From an uncultured Tateyamaria sp. (GTDB lineage: Bacteria > Pseudomonadota > Alphaproteobacteria > Rhodobacterales > Rhodobacteraceae): 64,000 nt of DNA. Shown in pieces: positions 16,762 to 26,120 of this stretch. Under the pieces are notes generated by a model. That model ran no database searches and was not told where the DNA came from. It saw nothing but the letters and a program-made list of their open reading frames with translations. Numbering within the stretch: the first letter of the stretch is position 1; every line of letters starts with the position of its first letter. The position numbers were made by a program, and so were the translations under genes. The stretch covers positions 1 through 64,000 of the forward strand of contig NZ_CANKXW010000008.1 of assembly GCF_947487805.1 (NCBI RefSeq), in the 5' to 3' direction.

Positions 16762-17873
16762 TGACACAGGTGCGGGTCAAGGGGTTCAAGATTTTCAAAG
16801 ACCGGCACGGCAAGCAACGATGCTATCACCGCGAGACCGGCCACAAAGTTGACCTTGCCCGCGCGCCCATTGGTTCCGCCGAGTTCTTTGCTGAATGTGA
16901 GACGATCCGCGCCATCGCTGAGGCGCAGCGAGCGAAGGCTCCAAAGGCCGGAACGCTTGGCGGGCTAATCCAGTCCTACTTTGAAACCGAGCACTACCAG
17001 AACCTCGCTGAAGCCACTCGGCGAGACTATCGCAAATGCGCCGACTTCCTTGAGCCGATCCGCGACACGCCGATCCATGTGATCGACACGCCTCTGATTG
17101 CAGGCATCCACGACAAGGCTGCGAAGAAAATTGGCTGGCGGCGGGCGAACATGGTCCGCACACTTCTGAGTGAGGTGTTTCGCGACAACATCCCGAAGGG
17201 GCTCATCTCAGCCAACTTCGCGAAGGATGTCATTCCCAAGCGCCGCCCGCGCGACCGCGCCTATGCGAACCGCCCTTGGGCCATCGAAGAACGCGACACT
17301 GTCCTGGGCAAAGCCAAGCCTCATGTACGTGTTGCGCTCGCTTTGATGATGAACACTGGCCTCGATCCGTCAGATGCCCTGCGACTGCGAAAGGATCAAG
17401 TCGATGACGGCACCATCTGGGGCGTGCGCGGCAAGACAGGCGAAGAAGTCGCGATTCCGGTCAGCCCGACCCTCCAAGCGGCGCTTGACCGCATGCCTAA
17501 CCACGACGCCGAGACCGTGCTTTCTAACTCGCGCGGTGAGCCATGGACCTACAACGGCTTTTCAACCGTTTGGCACCGCTTCAAGACCGCCCTTGAGAAA
17601 GAAGGCCTTATCGAAAAAGGCCTGACCCTCAAGGGCTTGCGGCACACGGTCGCCACGACTTTGCGCGAAGCAGGGCTGGATGAACGCCGCATCGCGGACC
17701 TTCTGGGGCAGAAAACCCCGTCCATGGCCCGGCACTATTCGCGCTCTGCGAACCTCGCCGATAAGAACCGCGAGACCATGGCGGCACTGGAAGAAGAGAA
17801 CCGAAGGCGGGCCGAAAGTGTCAAACCTTCGCACAAAAGCGTCAAACCTGAACGAAACGAGGATCAGCCATGA
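16761..17873 (+). CDS. Tyrosine integrase of island A, with non-canonical catalytic residues
   Basis: The 370-residue protein has an N-terminal SAM-like core-binding domain (about 62-160) and a catalytic domain (about 170-330). The box normally reading TGxR is NTGLDPSDALRL here, with Asp202 where the first Arg is expected. The second box is KGLRHTVAT, with Arg294 present but Lys instead of His two before Leu. The distal His is Gln317 (LLGQKT), and the nucleophile Tyr326 is retained (ARHYSR). The gene ends 31 bp before att2, so it is surely this island's integrase. Related proteins in alphaproteobacterial islands share the TGLDPSD form as far as I recall, so it need not be dead. Confidence 0.9.
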   Translation: MTQVRVKGFKIFKDRHGKQRCYHRETGHKVDLARAPIGSAEFFAECETIRAIAEAQRAKAPKAGTLGGLIQSYFETEHYQNLAEATRRDYRKCADFLEPIRDTPIHVIDTPLIAGIHDKAAKKIGWRRANMVRTLLSEVFRDNIPKGLISANFAKDVIPKRRPRDRAYANRPWAIEERDTVLGKAKPHVRVALALMMNTGLDPSDALRLRKDQVDDGTIWGVRGKTGEEVAIPVSPTLQAALDRMPNHDAETVLSNSRGEPWTYNGFSTVWHRFKTALEKEGLIEKGLTLKGLRHTVATTLREAGLDERRIADLLGQKTPSMARHYSRSANLADKNRETMAALEEENRRRAESVKPSHKSVKPERNEDQP

Positions 17874-17904
17874 GCAGAAAATGCGTACATATCAGCTTGT
17901 TAAG

Positions 17905-17949
17905 TGGTGCCCGGGGGCGGAATCGAACCACCGACACGAGGATTTTCAA
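17905..17949. repeat. att2: 45-bp copy of the tRNA-Phe 3' end
   Basis: Identical to 1178-1222 and 33549-33593. With att1 it also shares the three bases before it (AAG), and with the intact tRNA the base after it (T). It is the junction between island A and island B and lies just behind the island A integrase. Confidence 0.9.
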
Positions 17950-18312
17950 TTAGCCTCGTGATCTGCACACGCTGTTGCAAGATCGCTCAACCCGTAACGT
18001 AGCCGCTTGAAAACCTTGTTCTTTGTGAATGGCAGATCGTCTCGCCCTGTCTCAAACCAAAGCATTCAAGCACGCTACTCCTGCTACCCCAGCGATACCC
18101 GGGGTGCTTGAGGAGAACACGCCACTTCCGTTTGCGTGTCAGTTCCCGGCAATTGGGCGAAGACAGCATACTTGAATGCCGCTACTATCCAAACTCCGTC
18201 GTAGGTGCGAAGCCTATTCAAACCTCACCAAAATCTCTCTAGGGTTGCATCACGCGGCTATAGACCAAACCCAATGTAGCTGTCGTTTGATCCAATTCTC
18301 AAGGAACGGCAA
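17950..18312. other. Intergenic stretch between att2 and the CHAT gene
   Basis: Only short ORFs occur here (for example a 60-residue minus-strand frame) and none has a convincing start, composition or family. The last part should hold the promoter of the CHAT gene. I see no RNA gene or repeat. Confidence 0.5.
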
Positions 18313-20436
18313 TTGTACGATTTATCAAACTGGCGACAGCTGTCTGCGGACTATGGTTTTGTGCTTCCTGATGTAGAATGTCCAATCTCGGTGCCGCAGA
18401 TTCCGGGATTGCTGGTTGAATTGAACAACCTACAAGCTGCTGCTCAGGCCACATCGTTTGACGAACTCCATCGAGTCAGTGCCACAGTTGCGGAAGAGAT
18501 CATTCAAGCTCAGGCGAACGCGACCGGCGACGTCGAACGCGTTCTACTTGAATATGTTCAGTTCGAAGTGTCGATTGCGCCAATGATGGCTGCGATTAAG
18601 CGAGGTCGCTTCGATAGTGCATTTGACTGGATACACAACGGCCTAAGTGACAGCATAGAATCTAGTGCTCAACGAAAGTTTTTTGACGGACGACCATTTC
18701 GTTTCATCGGAGTTTTAGTTGACATGCTGCCAAACAGCTTTCCGAACACGTTTTTGGAATGGGCGGACGGTTTTTTCTATTATTGCCGCAATCAGTCCGC
18801 GCTATTTGCCCCGGCAGCTCAGATTGCTCCGCTCTTAGAAGAGACGATTTTCAGGTTGCCAGCCGATGGAAGCCTAGCAGTTAAAGCTGCTGTGAGCCTG
18901 ATGTGCTGGGGTAGAGATGTGGGGCATCAAAGCGCGGTTGGCGTCGCGACCGTTCTGAGACGCTTGTACGATAACGATGCACTACCCAGAGAAAACAAAG
19001 CTCAGATCGCCAAAGCATTTTCAACACGGAGCTGCGACTTGGTCGGAGATCCACACCACAGGTGGGCCAAGATCGTAATACGTGATTACGCCGACTTTTT
19101 GCTTCAGCACGAACCCTTTCAGTACCACTTCGCTTCATTCGAAAACGTGGGGGATTGGGATGAAAACGTAGTGTGGTTGATTGAAGCCGCCAAAGAATAC
19201 TCAGATGGAGTTCGCAATAGTTTCCCATCCTACACAGACTGGTTGATTTCTCTCGATCAACGATCCAGCTTATTGAGTCCGGTGGCAAAATTCGCGTTGG
19301 ACAATGATCGGTCGGCAGACTTCGCAAAAATTCTGGCCGCTTGGTATGACGGTGAAATTGAAACGGCTTCTGCTGGGTGCAGTGTCGTTTTGCCCACTGC
19401 TATTTCCGGTGTTGGGTTTCTCGGGAACGACACTGAAATGGTCAGTTTTCGGGGGAAATTTTCCGGCGAAACCGAAGTAGTGGAAGCGATGAATGAAACT
19501 ACCAACAATGCATTGGGAACAACGAGAACTGTACAAGCCGGTCCTGAGCTTGATGCAGCACCGGAGCGTCCCGGGCAGCCAAACAGAGATTGTGCAAGCG
19601 CATTCGAGGGAGCATTGTTCGACTTTTACAATGTTCCAGTTTTAGCCGAGAAACTGGCTGGATCGCCCGCTTTTACATGTTTTCCCCACAACCTTCACCC
19701 GCTTCAGGCGCTGCTGTCGCGGGAGACGAATGAATGCCGGCCTTTGAGTTCGAGTCTACGGACACCGCTTCCAGATCGCCCAATTCGGCGGGCAGCCATA
19801 TGGGCTTCATGTGATGATTGGTATTCTGAAATGGAGGCGGCCTCGGCGTCGGATTTTCTTCAACGGCACGGTGTCGAAGCACATGTCTATCTTGGGCGGG
19901 AGAGTGGTCGAGATGACTTTTTGGCAATGTACCGCGATCCTGCCTATGACTTCATTCATATAATTGGGCATGGAGCTTTCGATCACTGGCAACTCGGTTC
20001 GTCAAAAATCCTCGTAAATCAGGGTGAGGTTCTTGCTGTAGACGACCTAGTTGACCTCCACCCAGAAAAGGAAAGGAGGCGCCTTCTTTGTTTGAACATT
20101 TGTGATGGCGGCGTTTCAGATGGCTTGGGTGGGATACAAAAATTGGGGCTCGCACCTTCATTGGCCTCACCAGCGCAAGCGGCTGTTTCTCATCTTTGGC
20201 CCGTTGAACCCCGAGTGGCTTCAGCCTTTGGTTTGACAATTTGCTCCGAGTTGGTGGCGGCCCAAAATGACCATTTTGGTGCTTTTGCTGAAACTCTAAA
20301 AAGAGTTCGAGAACCTTGGGTGCAACGTGTTACGGCGCTGCGAGAACAGTTCGACGGCGAAATCATGGATCGCCTAGAAATCTTCAATGCACCAGATGAC
20401 ATTTTCGATTGGGCTTCACCCGTGTTCTTTCAGTAG
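18313..20436 (+). CDS. CHAT-domain protein (caspase-like protease), probable defence effector
   Basis: The protein has 707 residues from TTG 18313, preceded by AAGGAA; an in-frame stop lies 36 bp upstream. The first 430 residues are helical, possibly a sensor or scaffold of degenerate repeats. The C-terminal part (about 500-690) is a CHAT caspase-like domain: YDFIHIIGHGAFDHW supplies the catalytic His553, and LLCLNICDGG supplies Cys597, at the usual spacing. AAVSHLWPVEPRVASAF is also typical. CHAT proteases in bacteria cleave partner proteins in several anti-phage systems. No gasdermin or CRISPR gene is adjacent; the neighbour is a convergent HNH endonuclease. It is more A+T-rich than the core genome. 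Confidence 0.8.
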   Translation: MYDLSNWRQLSADYGFVLPDVECPISVPQIPGLLVELNNLQAAAQATSFDELHRVSATVAEEIIQAQANATGDVERVLLEYVQFEVSIAPMMAAIKRGRFDSAFDWIHNGLSDSIESSAQRKFFDGRPFRFIGVLVDMLPNSFPNTFLEWADGFFYYCRNQSALFAPAAQIAPLLEETIFRLPADGSLAVKAAVSLMCWGRDVGHQSAVGVATVLRRLYDNDALPRENKAQIAKAFSTRSCDLVGDPHHRWAKIVIRDYADFLLQHEPFQYHFASFENVGDWDENVVWLIEAAKEYSDGVRNSFPSYTDWLISLDQRSSLLSPVAKFALDNDRSADFAKILAAWYDGEIETASAGCSVVLPTAISGVGFLGNDTEMVSFRGKFSGETEVVEAMNETTNNALGTTRTVQAGPELDAAPERPGQPNRDCASAFEGALFDFYNVPVLAEKLAGSPAFTCFPHNLHPLQALLSRETNECRPLSSSLRTPLPDRPIRRAAIWASCDDWYSEMEAASASDFLQRHGVEAHVYLGRESGRDDFLAMYRDPAYDFIHIIGHGAFDHWQLGSSKILVNQGEVLAVDDLVDLHPEKERRRLLCLNICDGGVSDGLGGIQKLGLAPSLASPAQAAVSHLWPVEPRVASAFGLTICSELVAAQNDHFGAFAETLKRVREPWVQRVTALREQFDGEIMDRLEIFNAPDDIFDWASPVFFQ

Positions 20437-20474
20437 CCACAAACAGTTGTCATCAGCCCCCTTTCCCCTTCGGC

Positions 20475-21482
20475 TCAGCAGTAGTCATCCATACAGTTTT
20501 CGTAACTATCTCCGGTCAGCTCGCAAAAGGTCTTTAGCGCGCCCTGCAAAGAGAAATACTGGTGTTCACTCCGATGGTAGAAAAACTCGCCACGAACCGA
20601 AATCTGAGCGACGGCCCAGTCTTTGATTGCGTTGGGGGCTGGGTTGTGTGTCAAGACGATCAAGGCATCTTCGGCAAGTGACCGTTGAACAACCAAGCTC
20701 TGATAGATGTCATTCCGTGCGAACACTTTTCCGAAGACGAGGTTTTCTGCATAGCGAGCCAACGCATCAACGGTCACTTCCGATGGGCATTCGGGAAACT
20801 CCGTGGGTATCCTCCAGCGAACTTGAACGACCGAAGGCGTGAGTGACTCGTACTCTTCTGGGTCCGGCTCGAAGTCAGCACGTTCAGCAGTTCCGTACAG
20901 CCATTCACCAATTGCACCACCGCTCGGAACCGCTCCGCTTCGCGCCCACGTTTCGAAGCGTGATTTTGCTTTGGCGGCCTCGTCCTTCGACACGGTTCGC
21001 ATCCAAGATACATCTGGATAGGAAGCGTCGCTTTGGACCTTCGACGGATCAGCAAGGAAAGCTTCGATTGAACCGTAGACCAGTTCTATTCGACGCACAG
21101 TGATCTCGTTCAATAGGGCGTTTTCCAATCGCGTTAGCCACCGCAGGTTTTCCGGTCGGTTGTTCGCACGGTTCGTGTCAATGTGATCTACGACATGCTG
21201 ATCGGTGGGTGGTTTACCGTGAAACGCGGAGCAAACAATGCGGTGCACAGGGACGCCCGCCAAATATTGGTATCCGGTTGTCAGGCTTTGGCGTCCGAAT
21301 GTCCAAGTTTTGTCGAGAGGACGGGCGCGCTTTCGATATTCATTGAAGCGAAAAACCGCCCCGTTGTCGCGAACGAGATACCGCTCACCCCGATATTCAA
21401 CTTCGATTTCGTTTTCGTAAACTTCAAGCAGGTGATCTTGATCGCCTAATGGCAATTTTGTTTGGTCCAAAGATGGCATCAC
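20475..21482 (-). CDS. HNH endonuclease-domain protein
   Basis: The 335-residue protein has an HNH nuclease module at about 75-125: VHRIVCSAFHG, then QHVVDHIDTNRANNRPENLR, as in phage and mobile-element HNH enzymes that carry a NUMOD-like N-terminus. The C-terminal 200 residues are a separate domain with no motif I recognise, ending in Cys (DDYC). The gene is convergent with the CHAT gene, with 38 bp between stops, and starts 272 bp upstream of the divergent integrase. It could be a homing-type nuclease or the DNA-cutting part of a defence unit. Confidence 0.75.
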   Translation of the reverse strand: MMPSLDQTKLPLGDQDHLLEVYENEIEVEYRGERYLVRDNGAVFRFNEYRKRARPLDKTWTFGRQSLTTGYQYLAGVPVHRIVCSAFHGKPPTDQHVVDHIDTNRANNRPENLRWLTRLENALLNEITVRRIELVYGSIEAFLADPSKVQSDASYPDVSWMRTVSKDEAAKAKSRFETWARSGAVPSGGAIGEWLYGTAERADFEPDPEEYESLTPSVVQVRWRIPTEFPECPSEVTVDALARYAENLVFGKVFARNDIYQSLVVQRSLAEDALIVLTHNPAPNAIKDWAVAQISVRGEFFYHRSEHQYFSLQGALKTFCELTGDSYENCMDDYC

Positions 21483-21754
21483 ACTCTCCAGTGCAAAATT
21501 GCCTCGGCCTTCCCCAGACTACTCGATCTGGTGCCGGTTGTTGTTGGCAGACATGAAACACGGCGTCAGGCGCTGCCTTATGCTCCGAAACGCAACCGAA
21601 GAATGTCGTGCATATTGTCACGAAGTCAAACAACGATTGAATTCGTTCAAAAGCACCAAGCTCACCATACAGCCAGTGCAGAGCGAACCAAAACCCTGCA
21701 AGCCTTCTAGAGTTGTCCCTGACGCAGCACGGCCGCCCATCTTATCATGGGCTT

Positions 21755-22948
21755 ATGAAACGCAAACTAACCACCAAGTTCATCGAAGGGCAAAAGCCTG
21801 ATCAGTCAAAGCGCCTCGATTTTCGGGACGAGCTGATGCCGGGTCTTGTCCTGCGCATCAGCACGTCCGGCACCAAGACGTTCTGCCTGCACAAGCGCAT
21901 CAACGGCAAAATGCGCCGCCTGACCATCGGACGGTTCGGCGTCGTGTCGCTGGCCGAGGCGCGTGAACGAGTGCGACAGGTTCTTTACGAAATCGAGACT
22001 GGGCGCTTTGAGGAACGCACCGGCATTGAGGTCGAAACCAAACCAACGCTGGGTGACGTGATCCCCGACTACATCGAAAAGCACGCCAAGGTTCACAACC
22101 GCGACTGGAAACGCAAGGCAGCCCTGCTGGCAAAGTTCACCACCCTGCACGGCAAAAGGATCGACGAGATCAAGCGCGCCGATGTCGTGAAAGCCTGCGA
22201 CGTGATCCACAAATCCGCGCCGGTCAGCGCGAACCGCGCGCTGGCCCACCTCAAGCACCTGATGGGCTGGTGTGTAGAGCGCGGTATGATCGATGCCTCC
22301 CCCATCGCCGGGATGAAACCGCTGTCCAAGGAACGGTCGCGCGAGCGCGTGCTGACAGAAGATGAGCTGGGCGCGCTATGGGCAGCCTGTGGCGCCGAAG
22401 GCTATCCTTTCGGGGATTGCATGAAGCTGTTGATCCTCAGCGGCCAGAGGCGCGCCGAGGTCGCTGAAATGCGCTGGTCGGAACTCGACGTCGAAAAACG
22501 CCTGTGGACCCTGCCCTCGCAGCGCGCGAAGAACGGCAGGCAGCACACGGTGCCGATCACCGACGCGATGATGGACGTGCTGCGCAGGGTGCCGAGGTTC
22601 ATTGGGTCGGACTACGTGTTCACGACCACCGGCAAATCGCCCGTGTCGGGCTTCGGTCGCCTGAAAGACCGGCTCGACAAGGCGCTGCCCGAAGGCACGG
22701 AACCGTGGATCATTCACGACCTGCGCCGCACGATGTCCACCAACATGGCGATGCTGGGCGTCCCCCAGCCCGTCACCGAAGCCCTATTGAACCACAAGAC
22801 GGGTGTGGTCTCGGGCGTGGCCGCTATCTACAATGTCTATTCATACGCGGACGAGAAGCGCGAGGCATTGGGCAAGTGGAATGAGCGTATCGAAAAAATC
22901 ACAGCGACCAAGAATGATCAGCAAGCTGAAAGGCGACATCACGCCTGA
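21755..22948 (+). CDS. Tyrosine integrase (P4-like, DUF4102) of island B
   Basis: The protein has 397 residues from ATG 21755 (MKRKLTTKF); the ORF track's earlier start lies in non-coding sequence. An N-terminal arm-binding domain (about 1-95, MRRLTIGRFGVVSLAEARER), a core-binding domain (about 105-185) and an intact catalytic domain are all present. The catalytic residues are Arg in LSGQRRAEVAEM, His/Arg in IIHDLRRTMST, His in LLNHKTG and the nucleophilic Tyr in YNVYSY. It is complete and looks active. It does not touch any of the three tRNA-Phe repeats, so either it serves a nested element with another target or the cargo to its left was inserted later. Confidence 0.92.
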   Translation: MKRKLTTKFIEGQKPDQSKRLDFRDELMPGLVLRISTSGTKTFCLHKRINGKMRRLTIGRFGVVSLAEARERVRQVLYEIETGRFEERTGIEVETKPTLGDVIPDYIEKHAKVHNRDWKRKAALLAKFTTLHGKRIDEIKRADVVKACDVIHKSAPVSANRALAHLKHLMGWCVERGMIDASPIAGMKPLSKERSRERVLTEDELGALWAACGAEGYPFGDCMKLLILSGQRRAEVAEMRWSELDVEKRLWTLPSQRAKNGRQHTVPITDAMMDVLRRVPRFIGSDYVFTTTGKSPVSGFGRLKDRLDKALPEGTEPWIIHDLRRTMSTNMAMLGVPQPVTEALLNHKTGVVSGVAAIYNVYSYADEKREALGKWNERIEKITATKNDQQAERRHHA

Positions 22949-23648
22949 GCGTTGGGTTGGTGAAGCCAGCAAGGACTTCCCTTGCGGTCATAATCCGTGG
23001 TCCGAAATCTACACCGATGACGCTGCGCTCAAGATTGCAGGCACGTTGAGGCTTGAGAACCGAGCCGACATCACTGCGTTGCGCCTCCAACTCGCCGCCA
23101 CAGCCGAATACCTTCTGTCTGTTTTCAATTTCGCAGGTGGGGCCGCGACCCCGGCCCAAAAATACGCTTGGGCCGCAAAGATCGATACTACCTCTCGCCG
23201 CCTATTAACAGAATTGGCCGAGTCCGACGACCTGTTGTCATCGGTGATTGTCCGCTCCGGGCGGAACAAAACCTCTCGCCTCGTTCCTGCGTCCGAAATG
23301 CGGCAAAGGGTGCATGAGGCAAGAAATGCCGTTTCGGCTCTTCTTGAATTGCTTCAGGCGGTTTCCGCCACACCCAAAGAAGACGGGATTGCGACGGCAT
23401 ATGCCGAAACAATTCAATTGACTGTCGATGGAATGACAGAGGTTTTCATCGCCTTCAAGGGGATCGAAAACGTGAAACGTTCGGCATCATCCGGCCATAT
23501 CGATGGTGAGTTTCCAGAGTTCATCCGAGCGTCAGCGCGTCCACTTCTTGCCGCCTATTTTTCCAAAACCTCGAAAGATGCGAAGCGGTTCGAAAACTTG
23601 AATAGACAGATACAAGCGGCTGTGGCTGCCTACCGCCTCTACGATTGA
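22914..23648 (+). CDS. Uncharacterized protein downstream of the integrase
   Basis: The protein has 244 residues from ATG 22914, overlapping the integrase end by 35 bp in another frame. It is mostly helical, without Cys clusters, membrane segments or a known motif; short recognisable stretches are DITPERWVGEASKDFPCGHN and DSEFPEF-like acidic turns. It belongs to the satellite core of island B by position. A role in replication or immunity cannot be assigned. Confidence 0.6.
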   Translation: MISKLKGDITPERWVGEASKDFPCGHNPWSEIYTDDAALKIAGTLRLENRADITALRLQLAATAEYLLSVFNFAGGAATPAQKYAWAAKIDTTSRRLLTELAESDDLLSSVIVRSGRNKTSRLVPASEMRQRVHEARNAVSALLELLQAVSATPKEDGIATAYAETIQLTVDGMTEVFIAFKGIENVKRSASSGHIDGEFPEFIRASARPLLAAYFSKTSKDAKRFENLNRQIQAAVAAYRLYD

Positions 23649-23761
23649 ACAAAACGGCTTCAAATGGACCTATCCCGTTCATAGTGCCGAAATGACACGC
23701 CCTGAAATCCATGCGACTGCTTTGTCAGGAACCGGTTCCCTTTAGTCAGAAAGGGAAAATC

Positions 23762-23986
23762 ATGACAGACGACAAAGCAAGTAAGATGCTGGCAACGCGC
23801 GACGACTTGAAGCGCATGGGCATCAAAGTCTCCAACGTTACGCTGCTTCGCTGGGAGGCACGCGGACGGTTCCCGCGCAGAATCCGTATGGCGGGCACCA
23901 CTGTCGCGTGGTTCCTGTCTGAGATCGAGGACTGGCTGAAAGAGCGTGCCAAGGAACGCGCTCGCACGCACTACGCCGACTACTAA
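23762..23986 (+). CDS. AlpA-family HTH regulator
   Basis: The protein has 74 residues from ATG 23762 after AAAGGGA. The sequence TRDDLKRMGIKVSNVTLLRW, then ARGRFPRRIRMAGTTVAWF, is the AlpA/excisionase-type winged HTH. It is followed 23 bp later by the Prim-Pol gene, the order seen in P4-like satellites, where AlpA-like proteins activate or control integrase and replication genes. Confidence 0.85.
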   Translation: MTDDKASKMLATRDDLKRMGIKVSNVTLLRWEARGRFPRRIRMAGTTVAWFLSEIEDWLKERAKERARTHYADY

Positions 23987-24009
23987 TCACCCAGATAAGG
24001 AGAACCGGG

Positions 24010-25782
24010 ATGCGAAAGGCATTTCGTTTCGAGGGTGATATGCTGTCATCTTCGATAATCAAGGCCGCGCTCGCTTGGGCGCGGAACGGCGGCAAAATCG
24101 TCGCTTTGCATGGCATTGGCGATGACGGCCAATGCACATGCGGCAAGCCTGATTGCAAGAGTCCGGGCAAGCATCCTATCGCGGAATTGTTTCCGAAGGG
24201 GCAGCATAGTGCCACGAGTAGCGCGGTTAAAATCCGTCGCGCGTTCAAGAAGCACCCCAATGCCAACTTCGGCGTGATCCTGCCGCCGGGGTTGGTGGTG
24301 CTCGATGTTGACGGCCCGGAGGGGGCCGAAACCTTCAAGAGGCTGAACCTCCCACCGACTCTGTCGGTTCGAACGGGTCGCGGAACACACTACTACTTCC
24401 GCGCCTCGGAGGCTCTACCCAAGAGGAAAGCGCGGCTAGCTGGCATAGACATCAAGGACAACGCCAGTGGATATCTCGTTGGCCCGCCCAGCATGCACAA
24501 ATGCGGTAGCCGGTATCGCGTACAGCGCGGAGAGGACCGCTTGGCGGCGTTGCCTGCCGACTTCGTGCGAGCGCTTGCGCGCGACAAAAGCCGCACAGAG
24601 AACTTCGACACGGTTGGTGCCTTCAAAGCTGGAAGCCGTAACATTGAACTGACCAAAATTGCCGGATCACTCAGATTTCGCGGGCTGACCGAAACGGCAA
24701 TCGAAGGCGCTTTGCAGGCGATCAACGCTGCGGCGTGTAGTCCACCCCTCGACGACAATGAGGTCGAGCGTATTGCCTCCAGTGTCGGCAAATACGAAGC
24801 CGGGCATGAAGAGGCTTTTGGCTGGCTCGGAGACGTCGAGGAATCCACGCCGCAATTCTCGATGTATCCTTATGTCGTGAAAGGTGCCTTGACTGTCCTC
24901 GACGGGAACATGGGGCAAGGGAAATCCACCTTCACCTGCGCCATCGCGGCCGCCGTGACGACAGGGAAGCCCCCGCCGTTCGTGGATGACATCGAAAAAG
25001 GCTCAGTCCTTTTCATGTCTGCGGAGGACGATCCGTCGCGGGTGCTGAAACCCCGCCTCATGCAGGCCGGGGCCGATGTCTCGAAAGTCCGCTTCCAACA
25101 GGAGCCGTTTTCCTTGGACGAGCGCGGCTTGGCGTTGCTCCGGCAAGAACTGTCGGCGAACACACCCGCCCTTGTCGTGATCGATCCGATAATCGCTTTC
25201 ATGAAGGAAGGTGCGGACGGGAACAAGGCGACGGAGACCATGCACTTCATGGTGCAGATCGACCAACTGGCGCGCGAGTTCGACACGGCCATCCTGATCG
25301 TGCGGCACCTTCGGAAGGCGCGGGCTGACCATGCCATGCACCAAGGTATCGGGTCGATTTCGATATCGGCTCGAGTGCGGTCGGGCCTGATCCTCGCGCC
25401 GCATCCCGACGACCCGCGCTTGCGCGCGGTAGCCCATGCCAAGTCGAACTATGCCGAACCCGGGCCGACAATCGTGTTCGAGATGCAGAGCACTGGCCCG
25501 CGCTCGCATCCCCGCGTGAAATGGCATGCCTGTGAGCCTGAGTTGACGGTGGGCGAACTACTCGCGCCTTCCGAGGCCGAACGGGGTCGACCACCACGGG
25601 AACGTGACACAGCGACCGCGTGGCTGAAAAGCGTGCTGCGCAAAGGCCCAGTCAAGAAGAAGGTGCTAGACGGCTGGGCCAAGGAGGAAGGGGTTTCACT
25701 CCCGACGCTCCGGCGCGCAGGCGAAGCACTCGGCGTGGTGAAGTCCAAGGACGGGAAAGCTTCTGTTTGGGCGCTGCCCTGA
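24010..25782 (+). CDS. Prim-Pol / RepA-like ATPase fusion, replication protein of the satellite
   Basis: The protein has 590 residues, with AAGGAGA before ATG 24010. The N-terminal part is a bifunctional primase-polymerase (Prim-Pol) domain (about 10-200), with the Zn-type knuckle CTCGKPDCKSPGKHP, the catalytic strand LVVLDVDGPEG and the SVRTGRGTHYYF motif. The middle is a RecA/RepA-type hexameric ATPase (about 285-510), with Walker A VLDGNMGQGKST and a Walker B-like strand PALVVIDPIIAF. A winged-helix-like tail follows. Such proteins open and prime the origin of integrative or satellite elements. It is the best marker that island B contains a replicating element. Confidence 0.88.
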   Translation: MRKAFRFEGDMLSSSIIKAALAWARNGGKIVALHGIGDDGQCTCGKPDCKSPGKHPIAELFPKGQHSATSSAVKIRRAFKKHPNANFGVILPPGLVVLDVDGPEGAETFKRLNLPPTLSVRTGRGTHYYFRASEALPKRKARLAGIDIKDNASGYLVGPPSMHKCGSRYRVQRGEDRLAALPADFVRALARDKSRTENFDTVGAFKAGSRNIELTKIAGSLRFRGLTETAIEGALQAINAAACSPPLDDNEVERIASSVGKYEAGHEEAFGWLGDVEESTPQFSMYPYVVKGALTVLDGNMGQGKSTFTCAIAAAVTTGKPPPFVDDIEKGSVLFMSAEDDPSRVLKPRLMQAGADVSKVRFQQEPFSLDERGLALLRQELSANTPALVVIDPIIAFMKEGADGNKATETMHFMVQIDQLAREFDTAILIVRHLRKARADHAMHQGIGSISISARVRSGLILAPHPDDPRLRAVAHAKSNYAEPGPTIVFEMQSTGPRSHPRVKWHACEPELTVGELLAPSEAERGRPPRERDTATAWLKSVLRKGPVKKKVLDGWAKEEGVSLPTLRRAGEALGVVKSKDGKASVWALP

Positions 25783-25901
25783 ACCATGCCACCAGCATCA
25801 CTTGCTCAGAAGTCGCACACGTATGGGATTTTTGAGCAAGTGTTCATCCCCACAAAAAACCGCGCTCCGACGAGTGCAAATTGGAAGAGAAAGAGGACAA
25901 A

Positions 25902-26120
25902 ATGCCCGAACGTGCAGAACACCTAACCCAACTAGGAAATGCAATTTTTGACGCTATTGAGATCGAGTTGGAGCGGCAGGAAAACTTGCAGATCGATTTG
26001 ACCTGTATGGAAATCGCGAAAATCTTGATCGAGATTGCACACGCCCACATGTCATTTGATATGATGAGCGACGAAGAGCTTTCCGAATATGGATGTGTCG
26101 ATGGGCAGAAATTGAACTGA
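25902..26120 (+). CDS. Small acidic protein
   Basis: The protein has 72 residues from ATG 25902, preceded by AGAGGA. It is acidic and helical (HLTQLGNAIFDAIEIELERQ) with no recognised domain. It stands alone, 119 bp after the replication gene. Codon pattern and ribosome-binding site support a real gene; phage anti-defence or regulatory proteins often look like this, but nothing specific can be said. Confidence 0.5.
   Translation: MPERAEHLTQLGNAIFDAIEIELERQENLQIDLTCMEIAKILIEIAHAHMSFDMMSDEELSEYGCVDGQKLN

Noticed and set aside
17987-18169. 60-residue minus-strand ORF between att2 and the CHAT gene
   Set aside because: No family resemblance, no ribosome-binding site and basic composition typical of random frames.
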